A stretch of 64,000 bases of DNA from Roseiarcus sp963709655. GTDB lineage: Bacteria; Pseudomonadota; Alphaproteobacteria; Rhizobiales; Beijerinckiaceae. Under the pieces are notes generated by a model that was not told the DNA's origin, searched no databases, and was given only the letters and a program-made list of their open reading frames with translations. The translations under genes were made by a program, and so were the position numbers. The stretch spans positions 372,001-436,000 of the forward strand of contig CAVPXF010000056.1 of assembly GCA_963709655.1 (NCBI GenBank), in the 5' to 3' direction. Positions 1 to 7,990 of the stretch are shown piece by piece; positions within the stretch are counted from its first letter, which is position 1; each line of letters opens with the position of its first letter.

Positions 1-13
1 ATCGCGACGCGCG

Positions 14-718
14 CTAGAAGGGTCTGACGGCGTCATAGATTTGCTGTCCCCACGTTGGCTGCTGGAAGTCGCTCTGCCGACCGCGGCCGCCGTAAGAGAT
101 GCGCGCTTCGGCGATCTTCTGGTACGCGATCGTGTTTTTGAGGGAGATGTCGTTTGGATTGACGATGCCGGCGACAGTCAGTTGCCGCATCTCGTAATTT
201 ACGCGCACCTCCTGCGAGCCCGAGATGACAAGGTTGCCGTTTGGCAGCACGCGGGTGACGACAGCGGCGACCGAGACCTGGATCTGCTCGGAGCGATTGA
301 CGTCGCCCTGGCCCTGGGTCGACGACGTCGAAGTGAGGTCGCCGAGGAGCTTGGCCGGCTGGTTCGAGGACGACGACGAGGATCCATTGTTAAAGCCGTA
401 GTCGATCGTCAGCCCGTCCTTGGTCGTCATGGACCGGTCGGAGCCATTGCCGAGTTGCGCTTTGTCGTTCATCATGATGATGACGGTGACGATGTCGCCG
501 ACCCTGCTGATGCGTGGCTCCGTATAGAGCGACGGCGGCGGGGTTAATGGATGGCTCGGAGCGAGCGCTTGCGCGCTTTGGATTGCGGCGGTCTCTTCGG
601 AGATGAAGCCCGCGCCGACAGGCGAGAAGTTCGGCTCGCGCATGAACTCGGAAGGGCTTTGCCAGCAGCCCGCGAGCGCGAGCGAGGCGAGCAGCGTAGC
701 CAACGACGTTGGCCGCAT
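14..718 (-). CDS. flgH: Flagellar L-ring protein FlgH
   Basis: FlgH is the outer-membrane lipoprotein that forms the L-ring bushing around the flagellar rod. The 234-residue product begins with a short hydrophobic lipoprotein signal ending in the lipobox LAGC (Cys about residue 18), has a Ser/Gly-rich linker near residue 110, and ends with the family tail in which AYQKIAEARISYGGRG is seen. The reading frame stays open far upstream, but the ATG at 718 is chosen because it shares one base with the motE stop (TGATG) and places the lipobox correctly. It is the last flagellar gene visible on this strand; fliL and fliP usually follow in this order of bacteria and would lie outside the window. Confidence 0.95.
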   Translation of the reverse strand: MRPTSLATLLASLALAGCWQSPSEFMREPNFSPVGAGFISEETAAIQSAQALAPSHPLTPPPSLYTEPRISRVGDIVTVIIMMNDKAQLGNGSDRSMTTKDGLTIDYGFNNGSSSSSSNQPAKLLGDLTSTSSTQGQGDVNRSEQIQVSVAAVVTRVLPNGNLVISGSQEVRVNYEMRQLTVAGIVNPNDISLKNTIAYQKIAEARISYGGRGRQSDFQQPTWGQQIYDAVRPF

Positions 719-1266
719 CACGACTTCTTCTCCTCTGGGTTCATTCCGGAGATGAGTCCGGCGAGCCGGCTCGCGCGATCTGGGTCCATCTCCCCAAGGA
801 TTGCGCTGGCGGTGTTCGGCTTGAGCTTGCCCAGGACTGCAGCGGCCATGCGGTCGTCGAGGGCGGCTATCTGCCGCGCGGCGCTTTCGGGCTCCATCTT
901 GGAGTAGATCGCGACAACGTCGTCTTGAGCCGCTTTCATAAGGGCGTCGCGCTTGTCGATCCACTCGTGCGCCGAAGCTTCGACCTTCTCCAAATCGGCG
1001 ATGCGCTGACGAACCTGCGCGTCGAGCTCGACGAGGCGCTTAGTCTGCCAAGCGATGCGCGCCTCTGCGATCGAGGGCGCAACGCTGGCGCAATAGCGAT
1101 TCGCGTCTGCGTCCAAGGGCTTCTCCGCAACGGGCCTTTCCGCCATCGGCTTTGGCTTCGACGATTCCGGCTGCTTGCCGCTCTGAGCCAAGACGGGGAA
1201 AGTCAACACAGCCGCTACGCCAGCAATGGCGGCGACGTTTCGTAAGTTGCGGACAATCGACATCAT
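718..1266 (-). CDS. motE: Flagellar motility protein MotE (MgtE-N-like domain)
   Basis: MotE is a periplasmic chaperone-like protein that stabilises MotC and is required for stator function in rhizobia. The 182-residue product has an N-terminal signal sequence (hydrophobic residues about 10-27), a helical coiled-coil-like middle (about 65-115), and a C-terminal MgtE intracellular-type helical repeat in which KMEPESAARQIAALDDRMAA and GEMDPDRASRLAGLI are recognisable. Two consecutive ATG codons lie at 1266 and 1263; either may start. It sits between flgI and flgH and overlaps the flgH start by one base, so the two are probably translationally coupled. The assignment rests on domain type plus the characteristic position. 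Confidence 0.85.
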   Translation of the reverse strand: MMSIVRNLRNVAAIAGVAAVLTFPVLAQSGKQPESSKPKPMAERPVAEKPLDADANRYCASVAPSIAEARIAWQTKRLVELDAQVRQRIADLEKVEASAHEWIDKRDALMKAAQDDVVAIYSKMEPESAARQIAALDDRMAAAVLGKLKPNTASAILGEMDPDRASRLAGLISGMNPEEKKS

Positions 1267-1322
1267 GTCGGCCTCAAGGTCGGGGGCATCGTCGTCTTCG
1301 TGGCTTGCGCTGAGCTTGCGCG

Positions 1323-2417
1323 CTATTGGACGACGAGGTCAGCCTGAAGCGCTCCAGCCGTCTTGATCGCCTGAAGGATGGCGATAATACCAGGCGGCTT
1401 GACGCCAATACGATTTAGGCCCCCGACCAGCATGCGCAGACTCGAGCCGCCGACAATGGCGATTGGGCCGCCTGTCTGCTCGGCGTTGATCGTCGTTTTC
1501 GGCGTGACGACCGTGCGACCGTTGGCGAACGGATTGGGCTGCGACACCTGGGGTTGCTCGTTGACCCGGACGGTCAGCGTTCCGTAAGTGACGGCGACTG
1601 TTGAGATCTGCACATCCTGTCCGACGACGACGGTTCCAGTACGCGAATCGAGCACGACGCGCGCGGCCATGTCCGGCTGGACTTGCAACTCGCCAATCTC
1701 GGCCATGAAGCGCGCCAACGAGACGTTGCGCGGACGGAAAAGCGCGACCGTCCGGGAATCGACCTCAAAGGCCGCTCGCGCTCCGAATCGGCCGCGGGAA
1801 TAGATGTTGATCGCATCGACGATGCGAACCGCGGTCGCAAAGTCGGGATTCTTGAGTTCGAGCATCGACCGCGCGTCGTCCTGCGCGCCGGCGACCTCGT
1901 GCTGGACGATCGCCCCATTTGGTATACGGCCCGCGGTCGGGACGCCCTGGGACAGCGTCTCCCCTTCGCCCTGCGACTGGAATCCTGTGACCGACACGGC
2001 GCCCTGCGCCGTCGCGTAGAGCGCGCCGTCGGAGCCGAGCATCTGGGTGAGGAGCAACGTTCCGCCCATGAGCGAGGGCGCGTCGCCGAGCGCGGAGACG
2101 GTGACATCGACTCGGGAGCCGCTCTCGACCCCGGCCGAGAGATCGGCGGTGACGATGACCGCCGCGACGTTCCGGTTAGTGAGCGTGGCGCCGTGCATGT
2201 CCATGCCGAGGTTCTGCAGCATGCCCTGCACCGCCTGCTGGGTGAACGGCGCGTTGCGGAGCGTATCGCCGGTGCCGCTCAGGCCCACGACGAGGCCATA
2301 GCCGACCAGCTGGCTGTCGCGGGGACTGCGGAGCACGGCAATGTCCTTGATGCGCGCCGCCGCGGCAGGGGTTACGGCAAGACACAGCGCCAAAAGCGCG
2401 AAGACAAGGCGTTTCAT
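1323..2417 (-). CDS. flgI: Flagellar P-ring protein FlgI
   Basis: FlgI polymerises in the periplasm into the P-ring around the distal rod. The 364-residue length is normal for the family. A cleavable signal peptide (about residues 1-20, ending in AAAA) is followed by the strongly conserved opening RIKDIAVLRSPRDSQLVGYG and by GLSGTGDTLRN. The C-terminal half ends in NRIGVKPPGIIAILQAIKTA, also typical. It overlaps the upstream flgA gene by four bases (ATGA), consistent with coupling to its dedicated assembly chaperone. No irregularity is seen. Confidence 0.97.
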   Translation of the reverse strand: MKRLVFALLALCLAVTPAAAARIKDIAVLRSPRDSQLVGYGLVVGLSGTGDTLRNAPFTQQAVQGMLQNLGMDMHGATLTNRNVAAVIVTADLSAGVESGSRVDVTVSALGDAPSLMGGTLLLTQMLGSDGALYATAQGAVSVTGFQSQGEGETLSQGVPTAGRIPNGAIVQHEVAGAQDDARSMLELKNPDFATAVRIVDAINIYSRGRFGARAAFEVDSRTVALFRPRNVSLARFMAEIGELQVQPDMAARVVLDSRTGTVVVGQDVQISTVAVTYGTLTVRVNEQPQVSQPNPFANGRTVVTPKTTINAEQTGGPIAIVGGSSLRMLVGGLNRIGVKPPGIIAILQAIKTAGALQADLVVQ

Positions 2418-2881
2418 CCGCCGCCGACCTTGACGGAGCCGTCGGGTTGCACCGCGCCGGAAACGGTGACTCCGCTGTCGCTGTTGCGTACGCGCACGAC
2501 GTCGCCGATCGACCCGTCCTGCAGAGCGGCGCCGGAGGTCACGATGAGAAGGCCGCCCTCGGCGTAGACGAGTTTCACCTCGGCGCCGTTGGCGACGAGC
2601 TTGCGGTTGGAAATGCCGGCGAATGAAATCGCGTGGCCTGGCAGTAGCGTCAGGCGCGCTGTCTTGCCGAGGATGAAGGAGCGATCTTCGACATAGGGAC
2701 CGCCGCCGTCGCGCGTCCCGCCCCCTGGAATGTCTGTCAGCATCTGATCGAGAATGATGTCGCCCGGATAGATGACCGCCTTCGGCGACGGCGCGAGCGC
2801 CTCCTGGGCAAGCGCCGGGCTGACAGCCGCGATGAGGGAAGCCAGCGCCGCGAGAGCGGCGCGCCGAGGTCGCGTGCGCAT
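2414..2881 (-). CDS. flgA: P-ring assembly chaperone FlgA
   Basis: FlgA is the periplasmic chaperone needed for FlgI to assemble into the P-ring. The 155-residue product has a signal peptide (about residues 1-25, ending ALAQ) followed by an SAF-type fold: the YPGDIILDQML segment near residue 38 and the C-terminal stretch in which GSIGDVVRVRNSDSGVTVSG is clear. This is the short FlgA form usual in Hyphomicrobiales. The stop overlaps the flgI start (ATGA), and the gene follows flgG after a 10-base gap. Confidence 0.93.
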   Translation of the reverse strand: MRTRPRRAALAALASLIAAVSPALAQEALAPSPKAVIYPGDIILDQMLTDIPGGGTRDGGGPYVEDRSFILGKTARLTLLPGHAISFAGISNRKLVANGAEVKLVYAEGGLLIVTSGAALQDGSIGDVVRVRNSDSGVTVSGAVQPDGSVKVGGG

Positions 2882-2891
2882 CCGCCTGGCC

Positions 2892-3680
2892 TTAACTGCG
2901 CATGTTCGAGATCGTGCCGGACATCTGGTCGGCTGCCTGGATGACCTTGGAATTCATTTCGTAGGCGCGCTGGGCTGCGATCAGGTTGGTGATCTCGGTG
3001 ACCGGATCGACATTGGACGCCTCGATGTAACCCTGCTGAAGGATGCCGAAAGCCGTGTCTCCGGGCACGCCGACGTTCGGCTGGCCAGAGGCCTGGGTCT
3101 GCTGGAAATAGTTGCCGCCGAGCGCCAGGAGGCCGGCGTCATTGACGAAGTTGGCGATCGTAAGCTGGCCGAGCTGCTGGGGATTCGTCTGGCCGGGCAC
3201 AGTGGCCGTGACGACGCCGGTCTGGCTCACGGTCACGTTCGTCACGTTCGCCGGTACGGTGATCGCCGGCGACACCAGGTAGCCGTCCATGGTGACGAGC
3301 TGGCCGTTCTGGTTGGTGTTGAACGCGCCGTCGCGAGTGTAGACGGTGTCGCCGTTGGCGTTCGTCACCTGGAACCAGCCGCGGCCGTTGATCGCCAGAT
3401 CGAGCGTGTTTCCGGTATTGGTCAAGGCGCCCTGAATATCGACCGTCCGGATCGCCGCCGTACGGACGCCGAGGCCGATCTGCGCGCCTTCGGGGATCGT
3501 CGCGTCGCGGCCGCGGCTGGCCACCCCCATCAGCCGCTCGGTCTGATAGATGAGATCGGTGAATTCGGCGCGTGAGCGCTTAAAGCCGGTTGTGTTGATG
3601 TTGGCGATGTTGTTGGCGATGACCTCCAGATTTTGTTCTTGGGCGCTCATGCCCGTCGCGGCGATCGTCAACGCTCTCAT
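2892..3680 (-). CDS. flgG: Flagellar distal rod protein FlgG
   Basis: FlgG builds the distal rod of the flagellar basal body. The 262-residue product has the N-terminal rod/hook signature (ALTIAATGMSAQEQNLEVIA then NNIANINTTGFKRSRAEF), a central D1 domain with NTLDLAINGRGWFQV, and the C-terminal heptad region (SNVDPVTEITNLIAAQRAYE) that pairs with the N-terminus in the filament. Length and both terminal motifs are canonical. The start is the ATG at 3680. It lies between fliE and flgA within one long minus-strand run. Confidence 0.97.
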   Translation of the reverse strand: MRALTIAATGMSAQEQNLEVIANNIANINTTGFKRSRAEFTDLIYQTERLMGVASRGRDATIPEGAQIGLGVRTAAIRTVDIQGALTNTGNTLDLAINGRGWFQVTNANGDTVYTRDGAFNTNQNGQLVTMDGYLVSPAITVPANVTNVTVSQTGVVTATVPGQTNPQQLGQLTIANFVNDAGLLALGGNYFQQTQASGQPNVGVPGDTAFGILQQGYIEASNVDPVTEITNLIAAQRAYEMNSKVIQAADQMSGTISNMRS

Positions 3681-3722
3681 CGCGTCATCCTTCCTGTTTG
3701 TCCCGGAGTTCTGCAGCCGCGT

Positions 3723-4022
3723 TCAGATCGACATCCGCGAGATATCCTGCCAGGCGGAGACGAGCTTGTCGCGAATCGCCAGCACGGACTGTAGCGATCG
3801 TTGAGCATCCATGACCAATTCGACCACCCGCATCGGCGGAACCGCGCCTTCCACTCCCTGAATCGCCGTCGCTTCCCCGGCCTTTAGCGTATCGATGGCC
3901 GAGCCGACAGCCTGGCCAAGCGCGTCCTCGAAGCTGACCCCGCCGGAGGCCGACGTCGCCTGAGGCGCCGGCGGTCCGACAGTTTGGCCGAGTCCGGCGA
4001 CAGCGGAGATCCCATCGATCAT
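3723..4022 (-). CDS. fliE: Flagellar hook-basal body protein FliE
   Basis: FliE joins the MS-ring to the proximal rod and is an early export substrate. The 99-residue product has the FliE layout: a variable Gly/Ala/Pro-rich N-terminus (about 1-30), SFEDALGQAVGSAIDTLKAG in the middle, and a C-terminal helix with MRVVELVMDAQRSLQSVLAI. It follows flgC by 23 bases, and the flgB-flgC-fliE order is standard. Start is the ATG at 4022. Confidence 0.94.
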   Translation of the reverse strand: MIDGISAVAGLGQTVGPPAPQATSASGGVSFEDALGQAVGSAIDTLKAGEATAIQGVEGAVPPMRVVELVMDAQRSLQSVLAIRDKLVSAWQDISRMSI

Positions 4023-4045
4023 TGGTTCATTCCTTGCGATCGGGA

Positions 4046-4468
4046 CTAGACGTCCTTCATCATGCCGACCGTGACGTTGAGCATGTCGGCCGTCTGCTTG
4101 GCGACTTGAAGGTTCGCCTCGTAGCTGCGGTTGGCCTCGCGCATGTCGGCGAGTTCGACGAGCACGTCCACATTCGGCATCTTGACCATGCCCTGAGCGT
4201 CCGCGGCCGGATTGCCGGGGTCGCGCTCGAGCTTGAACGGCGTCTGGTCGACGCCGACCGACTTGACCTCGACGAGGTCGGCGCCGGTAGTACGGTCTAG
4301 CGTGCTGTCGAATGACACCGTCCGACGCCTGTAGGGGTCAGCCCCGGCCATCGGGCCGGTCGACTGGGCGTTGGCGATATTCTCGGACACGATGCGCAGC
4401 CGCGTCGACTGGGCCTGCAGGCCAGAGGCGGCGATGCGAAGCGACACCTGCAACGGATCTGATGTCAT
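4046..4468 (-). CDS. flgC: Flagellar proximal rod protein FlgC
   Basis: FlgC is a proximal rod subunit. From the ATG at 4468 the product is 140 residues, with the N-terminal signature LRIAASGLQAQSTRLRIVSE followed by NIANAQST and a C-terminal coiled-coil segment containing MREANRSYEANLQVAKQTAD. The frame remains open far upstream, but a longer start would run through flgB in another frame and has no homology, so 4468 is chosen. It overlaps the end of flgB by four bases, consistent with translational coupling. Confidence 0.95.
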   Translation of the reverse strand: MTSDPLQVSLRIAASGLQAQSTRLRIVSENIANAQSTGPMAGADPYRRRTVSFDSTLDRTTGADLVEVKSVGVDQTPFKLERDPGNPAADAQGMVKMPNVDVLVELADMREANRSYEANLQVAKQTADMLNVTVGMMKDV

Positions 4469-4842
4469 TTGAGCGCCGCGAGCATCAGTTGGTTGAAGGC
4501 CCGCCGAATGCCGGCCGTCATCGAAAAGTCGCGGCCGACGTCGCCGAGCGTGATCATCTGCTGTTCGAGATTGACCGTATTGCCGGACAGCGACTGCTCG
4601 GTTGGGTCCGTCTCGACCTCCTTGATCGAGTCGAGCGGCGATGTATCGGGCGCGATGTGAGAGGCGCTGGTCAGCGCCATCGTGATCGGGGAAGAGTCGA
4701 GCAGGGACGCAAATGGCTTGACATCCAGGGCGCGATATCCTGGCGTGCTGGCGTTCGCGACGTTGCTCGCCACCGCTGTCTGTCGCGCCGATAGCCAATG
4801 GCTCTTTTGTGAGGCGACCTGGAAGAGATAAATGTCGGACAA
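4465..4842 (-). CDS. flgB: Flagellar proximal rod protein FlgB
   Basis: FlgB is a proximal rod subunit. The 125-residue product contains the rod-protein N-terminal motif (ARQTAVASNVANASTPGYRA) and a C-terminal helix with NLEQQMITLGDVGRDFSM. No ATG lies near the expected start; the best start is a TTG at 4842, about ten bases after a GGGGG Shine-Dalgarno-like stretch, giving LSDIYLFQVASQKSHWLS as the N-terminus. A longer upstream reading (to 4962) has low-complexity Arg/Pro content and is rejected. The gene overlaps flgC by four bases. Confidence 0.9.
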   Translation of the reverse strand: MSDIYLFQVASQKSHWLSARQTAVASNVANASTPGYRALDVKPFASLLDSSPITMALTSASHIAPDTSPLDSIKEVETDPTEQSLSGNTVNLEQQMITLGDVGRDFSMTAGIRRAFNQLMLAALK

Positions 4843-4951
4843 GAATCGAATTCCCCCGTGAGGCTGATGCCATCGTCCATCGCTCGGCTTGCCTGGGGCT
4901 TGCCGCGGCCGGCTCGGCTCGCGGATCCGCGCGGCGCCGCGGCGAGGTGGT

Positions 4952-5425
4952 TCACGTGGCATCCGGCGAAGGGCAATCCCTGGGCCTGCGGGCGCTTGCG
5001 AACGCGGCGACCAAGCGTTCTTCCTTTGCTCCCTCGTCCAGCCCTTGCTCGTCGAATAGGATGTCGGTGATCTCGATTGCCGCCCGTTTCTCGCCGATCG
5101 TCAACCGGAAGAAAGCGGACACGTTTTGGTGACAGAACTCCATGTCGAGCGCGACCTGAGGGGTGGCGTTCCAGGGCGCGTTGATGGTCGCCGAGAGCGC
5201 GTAGCGCAAGGTGCCGCTCCGGTAGAACAGCTCCGTGGACGAGTTGATCAGATCGGCGAGATTGGCCTCTTGATCGTTGCGGATCAGGTTGATCAGCTCC
5301 ACGACGTCGGTCAGGCGAAGCTCACTCGCGACGTCGATGAGCGCGTTGGCAATTATCCTCTCCCTGTCGAGCCCGCGGCGAGCCCGAGTCTGCCGCGGGG
5401 CGGCTATGCCCTTCGTTGCGCCCAT
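4952..5425 (-). CDS. Conserved flagellar-cluster protein of unknown function
   Basis: This 157-residue protein is not one I can name. It is predicted soluble with no signal peptide. The middle is rich in acidic and hydrophobic helix-forming residues (LINLIRNDQEANLADLINSS) and is followed by a segment resembling a beta-rich sensory or chaperone fold (LRYALSATINAPWNATPQVA). Its start at 5425 lies 22 bases inside the end of flhB, and it ends 110 bases before flgB, so it is co-transcribed with the export and rod genes. A similarly sized unnamed gene is found at this place in other rhizobial flagellar clusters. A role in flagellar assembly or regulation is an inference from position only. Confidence 0.8.
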   Translation of the reverse strand: MGATKGIAAPRQTRARRGLDRERIIANALIDVASELRLTDVVELINLIRNDQEANLADLINSSTELFYRSGTLRYALSATINAPWNATPQVALDMEFCHQNVSAFFRLTIGEKRAAIEITDILFDEQGLDEGAKEERLVAAFASARRPRDCPSPDAT

Positions 5426-6489
5426 GCGGATTTCCTCTGCTGGATCAAGTGCACGATTTCCGCGACCGCGCGGTAGAATTCCGCCGGGATCGGCCGTTCG
5501 ACCTCGACTGCCGCATAGAGCGACCGAGCGAGCGGCTTGTCCTCGACAACGGGAATTTCATGCGCCTCGGCGATTGCGCGAATCTTGAGCGCGATGAGGT
5601 CGACGCCCTTGGCGAGGACCATCGGAGCGCCGCCCTCGCTACGCACATAACGCATTGCGACCGCGTAATGGGTCGGATTGACCACGACCATGGTCGCGCG
5701 CGGAACGGCTGACAACATCCGCTTGCGGGCCCGGTCGAGCCTCAGCGACCGCTGGCGCGCCTTGACCATCTGGTCGCCCTCGGCCTGCTTGAGCTCTTCC
5801 TTCACCTCGTACCTGCTCATCCGGTTGTCGCGCCGCCAAAGGATGCGCGACCAGACGAGATCGGCGCTGGCGACGGCGAGCGTCGCCACCAGCACCGCCG
5901 CAATCGTCCGCACCGCAAGCGCGAGAATGCGTTCGGGGAGCGTGCCCGGATCATCATTCATCGCAGTCAGAAGCACGGCTTTCTGGTTGACCAGCATCGT
6001 TGCGGCGACGCATCCGACGGCCGCGACCTTGACTAGGCTCTTGGCGAATTCGACCATCCCGCGAGGGCCGAAGACGCGACGCATGCCGGCGCGCGGCGAG
6101 ATCCGCGAAAAATCGGGCATAATTCGGTCAGGCACGATGCGCGGCGTCGTCTGGGCGACAGAGGCGACAACGCCGGCAAGGCCGAGCAGCGCCACGACTG
6201 GCAAGAGAAAGTCGGCCGTAGCGGCAAGGAGCGGACCCGCCAGCGCGAGCGCATCCTCGCCGCGCCTGATCCGCCAGCCAGCGGGATCGTCGAGAATGCC
6301 CACGATTCCGGCGAATAAGGTGGCGGCGCGACTCGGGACGATGAAGACAAGCGCGACGAGCGCAGCCGACAGCGAGGCGAACAGCGGCGCCTCGCGCGAG
6401 AACGCGACTTGACCTTTTTCGACTGCGTCGTGCAGCCGCTTCTCGGTCGGCTCCTCGGTCTTGTCCTCATGGTCGACGTCGGCGCTCAT
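5404..6489 (-). CDS. flhB: Flagellar type III export protein FlhB
   Basis: FlhB is the export-gate protein that switches substrate specificity from rod/hook to filament. The 361-residue product has the family N-terminus (DKTEEPTEKRLHDAVEKGQV), four hydrophobic membrane segments between about residues 30 and 215, and a cytoplasmic domain containing the autocleavage site NPTH at about residue 272 in VVVNPTHYAVAMRY. All expected landmarks are present and length is normal. The coding end overlaps the next gene (starting at 5425) by 22 bases. Confidence 0.96.
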   Translation of the reverse strand: MSADVDHEDKTEEPTEKRLHDAVEKGQVAFSREAPLFASLSAALVALVFIVPSRAATLFAGIVGILDDPAGWRIRRGEDALALAGPLLAATADFLLPVVALLGLAGVVASVAQTTPRIVPDRIMPDFSRISPRAGMRRVFGPRGMVEFAKSLVKVAAVGCVAATMLVNQKAVLLTAMNDDPGTLPERILALAVRTIAAVLVATLAVASADLVWSRILWRRDNRMSRYEVKEELKQAEGDQMVKARQRSLRLDRARKRMLSAVPRATMVVVNPTHYAVAMRYVRSEGGAPMVLAKGVDLIALKIRAIAEAHEIPVVEDKPLARSLYAAVEVERPIPAEFYRAVAEIVHLIQQRKSAWAQRRA

Positions 6490-6541
6490 GCCACAGGTGC
6501 CTTCCCCATATACTCGATACTCGGCCGCCGAAGGGTCGGCG

Positions 6542-7570
6542 CTAGGCCGCCGCGTCCTCGGCCGGAGGCGTCAGCTCGATCTCATTGCGCGCCGCCATTG
6601 CGAGCACCATTTCGGCGATCGCCTTGCGCGCTTTGGCGATGTCGCGCGGGGGCGCGGAGACGCCGGACGAGAGTTCGCCCTCCACCAACCGGCGGCCGCG
6701 TGACGGCATCGATGACAGCACTGCGTTGCGGAACTCCGCGTCGGTTCCGCGCAGCGCCATGACAACGATGTCGATCGAGGCGCGGTCGAACAGCAGCGCC
6801 CGGGCGCGATCGCTGAGCCTCGGCAGGTCGTTGAAGGTGAATAGCATGGTCTTGAGAATCGCCGCGTCCTTCGGCCGGGTCTCGCCAATTGCCCGCATGA
6901 CGTCCTCCGCCGCCTCGGGTTCGAGATTGTTGATGATGCCGGCGATTCTCATGCGGCCTTCGACGGCGCTGCTAGAGGCCGCGTCGGTCTTGAGCATGTC
7001 GCGAAGCGCAGTCTCGACTAGCTCAGCGGCCCGAAGGCTGATCGCGTGCGGCGTAATCAGTCCACACAGGGCCGCGTTTCTTCGGTCGCGCGGCAGGCCG
7101 CTGACGATTTTCGCCGCGAGGGACGGTTCGAGCCGTGACAGGATGTAGGTTGCAGTTGCGGACCGCTCCGCGGTCAGGTAACCGACGATCATGCTCTCGG
7201 GGATCTTGGCGAGCGCGTGCCAGACATCCTTCACGCCCTGCTGCCCGAGCGCTGAGCCGATCACGTCGTCGATCTCGTTCGGCGGAAGGGCTTCGGCGAG
7301 CAAAATGCGCGCTTGGCCGGCGTCGCCAAGAAGGTTCGTCCCGGCCGAGAAGTCAGCGGTGAATTCGTCCACCAGCCGGTCGAGCGTGGCGGGCGCAACG
7401 GGGCCGAGGCCGACCGCGGCGCGCGCGACCGCGCGCAGATCGGTCGGATCGAAGTGTTTGAGGAGCCGACCCGCAGTCGACGGTCCGAGCATCAATAGCA
7501 GGGCGGCCGCTTTTTCGGGACCGCTGAAAAGGCGTTCGCCTTCGATCAAGGGCTCGGGCATGGCGTTCAC
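6542..7570 (-). CDS. fliG: Flagellar motor switch protein FliG
   Basis: FliG is the C-ring component that contacts MotA and generates torque. The 342-residue product has the N-terminal GPEKAAALLLMLGPSTAGRL segment, the middle domain, and the C-terminal domain with VMALRGTDAEFRNAVLSSMP, where charged residues contact the stator. The first start is a GTG at 7570 four bases after AGGA; an ATG at 7561 gives a product three residues shorter. It is four bases downstream of fliN and about 50 bases upstream of flhB. Note that its partner motA is interrupted in this sequence. Confidence 0.95.
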   Translation of the reverse strand: MNAMPEPLIEGERLFSGPEKAAALLLMLGPSTAGRLLKHFDPTDLRAVARAAVGLGPVAPATLDRLVDEFTADFSAGTNLLGDAGQARILLAEALPPNEIDDVIGSALGQQGVKDVWHALAKIPESMIVGYLTAERSATATYILSRLEPSLAAKIVSGLPRDRRNAALCGLITPHAISLRAAELVETALRDMLKTDAASSSAVEGRMRIAGIINNLEPEAAEDVMRAIGETRPKDAAILKTMLFTFNDLPRLSDRARALLFDRASIDIVVMALRGTDAEFRNAVLSSMPSRGRRLVEGELSSGVSAPPRDIAKARKAIAEMVLAMAARNEIELTPPAEDAAA

Positions 7571-7574
7571 GTCC

Positions 7575-7943
7575 TCAGGCCGCCTGTTCGAGGTGTGCTC
7601 CAGCGACGATCTCGAGCAAAGACACGCCGAACCGCTGGCTCGACTCGTCGACCACCACGATCTCGCCGCGCGCCACGACCTTGCCGTTGACGACTATGTC
7701 GACTGGATCGCCGACGCGCTGATCGAGCGAGATAACGGCGCCGCGCGCGAGCTTCATCAGGCTTGCGACCGGCATCGACGTCGAGCCGAGCACGACCTGA
7801 ACGGTGACCGGGATCGACAGGATGGCATTGAGATTCGGCACGTCGGTCGATGATGCGGCCATGGACGGTGCACCCATAGAAGGGCTGGGGTCGAGCGGTT
7901 CGGTCGCGTTAGACGGCTCTTGCGAAGGGGAGGATTCATCCAT
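7575..7943 (-). CDS. fliN: Flagellar motor switch protein FliN
   Basis: FliN forms the lower part of the C-ring. The 122-residue product has a Ser/Pro-rich linker for the first 40 residues and then the SpoA/FliN domain: LNAILSIPVTVQVVLGSTSM, LMKLARGAVISLDQRVGDPV and VVARGEIVVVDESSQRFGV are all recognisable. The ATG at 7943 is chosen; upstream in-frame sequence is Arg-rich and overlaps fliM. Length and domain boundary are typical for Hyphomicrobiales. Confidence 0.95.
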   Translation of the reverse strand: MDESSPSQEPSNATEPLDPSPSMGAPSMAASSTDVPNLNAILSIPVTVQVVLGSTSMPVASLMKLARGAVISLDQRVGDPVDIVVNGKVVARGEIVVVDESSQRFGVSLLEIVAGAHLEQAA

Positions 7944-7990
7944 GGCGGCGTCTCTCGTGACGGTTGGGCTTTGTGGAAAGCCGACTGCGG

